DNA from: Erodium maritimum
Taxonomy: Eukaryota > Streptophyta > Magnoliopsida > Geraniales > Geraniaceae
Length of the DNA: 64,000 bases
Direction: 5' to 3'
NCBI GenBank assembly: GCA_963921825.1
Contig: OY997591.1
Span: 22,749,515 to 22,813,514 of the forward strand
Below the pieces are notes generated by a model, which did not search any database, had not been told where the DNA came from, and was given only the letters and a program-made list of their open reading frames with translations. Made by a program: the position numbers and the translations under genes. Every line of letters starts with the position of its first letter. Position 1 is the stretch's first letter. Below, one piece after another: positions 60,591-64,000 of the stretch.

Positions 60591-62627
60591 AGAATTCTCT
60601 CATGGAATATGAGAGTGGCTTCTTCTAGACAAAATAGAAGGGCCCTTAGGAATGTGTGCTCTAATCAACATCTTTCAATGGTATTGTTGCAAGAAACAAA
60701 ATTGCCTGTACTACCTGATTATTTTCTTGCTGCTTGTGGTTTTTCTATTTCTTGGGAGGCTGTATCTTTACCTGTAGTGGCCAATGCTGGTGGAGTTCTC
60801 ACAATTTGGAACAAGAATGTCTTTCATTTATACTCCTCACTGGTCGATGAACATGCAATCTATTGGTCTGAGAATTTTTTGAAGGTTGATCTTAATATCA
60901 CTGTAGTAAATGTTTATGCTCATTGCCTGGTACCTTTGAGAACTCAATTATGGGATGATATAAGGTTTAAAATTACCAATTTCTATAGTACTTTCTTGGT
61001 GGCGGGGGACTTTAATGCTATTTTGGACCCTCTTGAAAAATATGGTCCCAATTTCTCCTCAACCAGTATTAGAGAATTCGGAAATTTCTTGGATTGTTTG
61101 GGTTTGGTGGACTTACAAATGAGTGTAGGCAAATATACTTGGTTTGGAGCATGGTCCAAGGCTTCAAGAATTGATAGATTCTTGGTGTCTCCTCAGGTCT
61201 TGACTATTTTTAATTCTCTCTCCCAATCCTGTTTGGCTAGATGCATTTTTGATCATAAACCTGTGTTGCTAAGTAATCCTAGGCCTTTCAAATTTATAAA
61301 TACCTGGATTGGTCATCCCTTGTTTCTCAATGATTCCAAGGTGTTCTGGAACTCTATTCAGACTTCAGGTTCCCCGGCTTATATGCTTTGGTTCAAGTTG
61401 AAAACAATAAAGAATTTTTATAGAGGTTAGAATATCAGTACTTTTGGCTGGTTGGAGAAAGACATTGAGACTTTGAAAAGGGAGATTAAAGCTTTGGATG
61501 ATTTATTAGAGGTCATGCCTTTTATTTCTGGGGAGGTTGCTCAAAGATCACTCTCAAATGCTAAGCTGATCATGAAACTTAAGATACAAGCTAAACTCTG
61601 GTGTCAAAAGGCTAGACACAAGTGGTCCAAGGAAGGGGATAGATGTACGAAGTTTTTCCACTTGGTGGCAAATATTAATCAAGTTAGAAAGAAAATCTCT
61701 AAGATCCAGGAAGGTTGAATTTCTTATATCAATCCTTCAGAGATTAAGTCTGTTGCTAAATTGCGTTTTCAGAAGAGGTTTCTCAATAGTTTTGAGGTCT
61801 GCATTGATCTCTCTTCTCTGCCTTTCAATACACTTACTTCATCACAAGCTCAAGAACTTGAAAATGCCTTCACTAAAGATGAAGTGTGGGCATCTATTCA
61901 ATCAAGAAATGGAGATAAATCACTTGGTCCTGATGGATTCTCCATGAAATTTTATCAAGTGTGTTGGAATGTTATCAAGTCAGATATTATGAAGTTCATG
62001 AGTTATTTCTTTCACAAGGGCTCTCTTGGAAAAAGGAATTAATTCATCTTTCATTACTCTTATCCCCAAGCTTGGATCTGCTCAACACTTTGAAGAATAT
62101 AGGCCTATCAGCCTCATCTCAAGCACCTACAAAATCATCTCCAAGGTCCTAGCTGCTAGGTTGAAAAAGGTGATGGATATTTTAGTCCATGATATGCAAT
62201 CTGGTTTCATTGCAGGCAGACATATTTTGGATGGTATTCTAATTGCTTCAGATTTGATCCATTCCATTAAAGCTTCCAGACGAGAGGTCATTGTTTTAAA
62301 AGTTGACTTTGAAAAGGCTTATGATCATATCCATTGGGGAGCTCTCACTAATATTTTACAGCTTATGGGGTTTGGCTCTCTTTGGATTGCTTGGATCTCT
62401 GAATGTATTAAGGCTTGGTCTTTTGTTCTTGTAAATGGTTCCCCTTCTGAAGATTTTCCTGTGCTTAGAGATCTATGATAGGGATGTTCTTTGTCTCCTT
62501 TACTATTTGCACTAGTGGTTGAATCACTACATCAATTAATGACTAAAGGAATTTCTTCTGGGATGTTTACTGGCATAAGGTGTAATAATCAGGGCTCTGA
62601 GATCTCTCATTTGCAGTTTGTTGGGCG
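60590..62627 (+). pseudogene. LINE ORF2: complete endonuclease, RT cut before FADD
   Basis: The APE endonuclease domain is uninterrupted to 61430 (RILSWNMRVASS, VLLQETKLPV, VAGDFNAILDP, SRIDRFLVSP, DHKPVLL), with the catalytic residues visible. The start is GTG/degenerate (expected ATG at ~60588). After a TAG (61428) the RT follows in pieces: RPISLISSTYKIISKVLAAR, SGFIAGRHILDGILIASDL, KVDFEKAYDHIHW. TGA at 62476 precedes GCSLSPLLFALVVE. The sequence then stops at LQF, so the catalytic Asp pair is missing. Confidence 0.88.
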
Positions 62628-63040
62628 GCCGAACAAATAGGACATTCCTTCTGAATAGGGACAAATTTTGTCCAGAGATTTGCCGCTACCTATAAATTTC
62701 CTAATAAGGCCCTCCATATAAAGACCTTAATCCGGGGTTGAACATCCAGATCCCATATAGTCGTCCATACCGACGTCACTTGACTGGTTACCCAACCTCC
62801 ATTCAGTCTAGCCAAAAGCTGACACCCTTCCCGATAACTATAGTGGCCTTTGGCATTACACGTCTAGTACCATCTGTCCGAGCTCCTATAATTTGGAGTG
62901 GGAACTTAGATTACCTCCTCCACTAACTCTGGAGGCAGGACATTTTCAAGTTTTGTGACGTCCCAACCTCCATCCTGGCTCATAAGCTCCCAAACCAACA
63001 TTTCCCCATTTGCTAGTGTCCCCTCATGGATAGTCTAATA
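62628..63040 (-). pseudogene. Inverted LINE ORF2 C-terminal fragment (zf-RVT region)
   Basis: On the minus strand the stretch reads AANLWTKFVPIQKECPICS (zf-RVT start, 62630-62690). Upstream on that strand (~62925-62990) is WDVTKLENVLPPELVEEVI, a typical segment between RT and zf-RVT of plant LINEs. Frames are broken. It is joined head-to-head with the preceding LINE at 62627/62628. Confidence 0.6.
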
Positions 63041-63122
63041 GATTAAGGGTTTCAAGTGTATATTAATTAGAGATGCATGGGTGGAAATCTGAACCAAACA
63101 AAAGGTATTGGATTCTTGTAAT

Positions 63123-63783
63123 TAGGGGCAGACATTCGATTATTCGATCAAATATCAACGATTTTTTTAAACTTCAATAAAATACCAATTATCAAATTAT
63201 ACTAATCTAATCAATTTTGTTTTCATTTCACTAACCTAATCGAATTAACCAATAACAAATCAATTCGATTCGATAATTAATCAAATTAGTCAACTTTAGT
63301 TCCATGTCTAAACATAATATAATATTTACGCTCAGTCACTTTACATAGTATTATATTTCTTATACAAAAACATCTTACACAAGTATTAGGTACCATTATT
63401 TTTTCTTATAAAAAAGAGATTTCGTTAGTTTGTTTCTTCACATATGAAAAATAAATTCAATTGAGAATTTATAAGACTAATTTCCAACATATTCAAGTTG
63501 TTCCAACAAATTTTAGTCCATTCTCGATCCCAGGTTAATGAGATAAAATATTTTGACAATATTTTTGTCTTTTATATTTACATATATAATATGTATAAAT
63601 ATCTTCAAACTAACATAATGGTATTTCGATTAAGTCAATTATCTAGTTGTAGTAATCGAAATCAAACCTAATTCTTGAAATTAATCAAACTATCCTAATA
63701 AATTAAACCGAATAATCAAACTATTTTTTTCCGATTCAAATTCGGTTATTATTTTGACTATGGCTGAATACTGCCCACTCCTA
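63123..63783. mobile_element. AT-rich hAT-like MITE
   Basis: The left end TAGGGGCAGACATTCGATTA and the right end (inverse TAGGAGTGGGCAGTATTCAG) resemble the TAGGGGTGGGCA termini of plant hAT MITEs. The interior is rich in AATCGAATTAACC-type sequence. Flanking 8-mers are only partly similar, so the copy is old. Confidence 0.45.
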
Positions 63784-64000
63784 TGTGCAATAAGTGACAA
63801 AACCCAAATAGACCCATCTGATTATTGGACAGATTGGATATACATTTGTTTATGCACTTGTCACAAGAGATAAGCACGTATAAGTCGACAAAGATGAAGA
63901 CAGAGATGAAGACCTTAATGTTTGAGAGGAAGTCTTCATCCTCTAAGACGAAGCCAACTACACTTCGTAGAGGGAGGTGCGTGCTTCACATCAAAGAGAG
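63784..64000. other. Intergenic
   Basis: No gene or repeat recognised to the window edge. Confidence 0.4.

Larger units (their letters stand above)
58500..62627 (+). mobile_element. Second RRM-type L1 LINE, 3' truncated
   Basis: It is homologous throughout to the LINE at 22686-29324: 5' UTR, ORF1 (58650-60590), ORF2 (60590-62627). It ends at LQF in the RT catalytic motif, where it abuts an inverted LINE fragment. The exact 5' border is uncertain. Confidence 0.8.

Overview
This is a nuclear plant (eudicot-type) genomic window. Three lines of evidence point there: three intron- or promoter-bearing plant genes, plant-type 5' leaders, and a dense nest of plant transposable-element families (Ty1/copia, Ty3/gypsy with very long LTRs, RRM-type L1 LINEs, Mutator-like, hAT and probably Helitron). 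The species cannot be fixed from the sequence alone. There are no bacterial features: no operons, Shine-Dalgarno sites or CRISPR.

Only three host genes are supported. (1) At the left edge is the 3' two-thirds of the Elongator scaffold gene ELP1/ELO2 (1-2974, +). (2) Near the middle is a complete four-coding-exon cytosolic ribosomal protein S15a (uS8) gene (38371-39757, +), with a telo-box promoter and an intron in the 5' UTR. (3) A single-exon classical arabinogalactan-type GPI-anchored protein gene lies at 53855-54448 (+).

Almost everything else is repeat.
- 3.6-7.0 kb: a decayed copia copy on the minus strand (gag, PBS and a 222-bp LTR) split by a 455-bp hAT MITE.
- 7.3-14.1 kb: a presumed ORF-less LINE derivative split by a gypsy LTR (3.4 kb, with PBS) and by a damaged Mutator-like element.
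- 14.5-36.6 kb: a nest. One minus-strand copia element is interrupted successively by a gag-only gypsy element (to 21440), a full-length LINE (22686-29324), a hAT (30574-31682) and a 2.9-kb solo gypsy LTR (31720-34621). Target-site duplications (TSDs) prove the last three insertions.
- 41.1-43.6 kb: another solo gypsy LTR with a perfect TSD.
- 43.9-47.4 kb: a perfect Mutator-like MITE, an ORF1-only LINE derivative and a terminal-inverted-repeat MITE.
- 48-53.2 kb: a second ORF-less LINE derivative, probably interrupted by a 3.6-kb Helitron.
- 54.7-58.1 kb: two Mutator-like fold-back elements.
- 58.5-64 kb: a second RRM-type LINE, broken exactly before its RT catalytic motif and fused head-to-head to another LINE fragment, then an AT-rich hAT-like MITE.

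The most interesting patterns are these. Unrelated Mutator-like TIR families share one internal design: AT-rich repeats around the core CTGATTTTT flank a GC-rich cargo. Long gypsy LTRs carry private minisatellites in equivalent places and a conserved palindrome of WRKY-type W-boxes. Several LINE derivatives keep only the 3' tail TTGCTGATAAAAAA. No wholly new protein system is convincingly visible. All coordinates and TSDs were read by eye; no alignment or database search was run.
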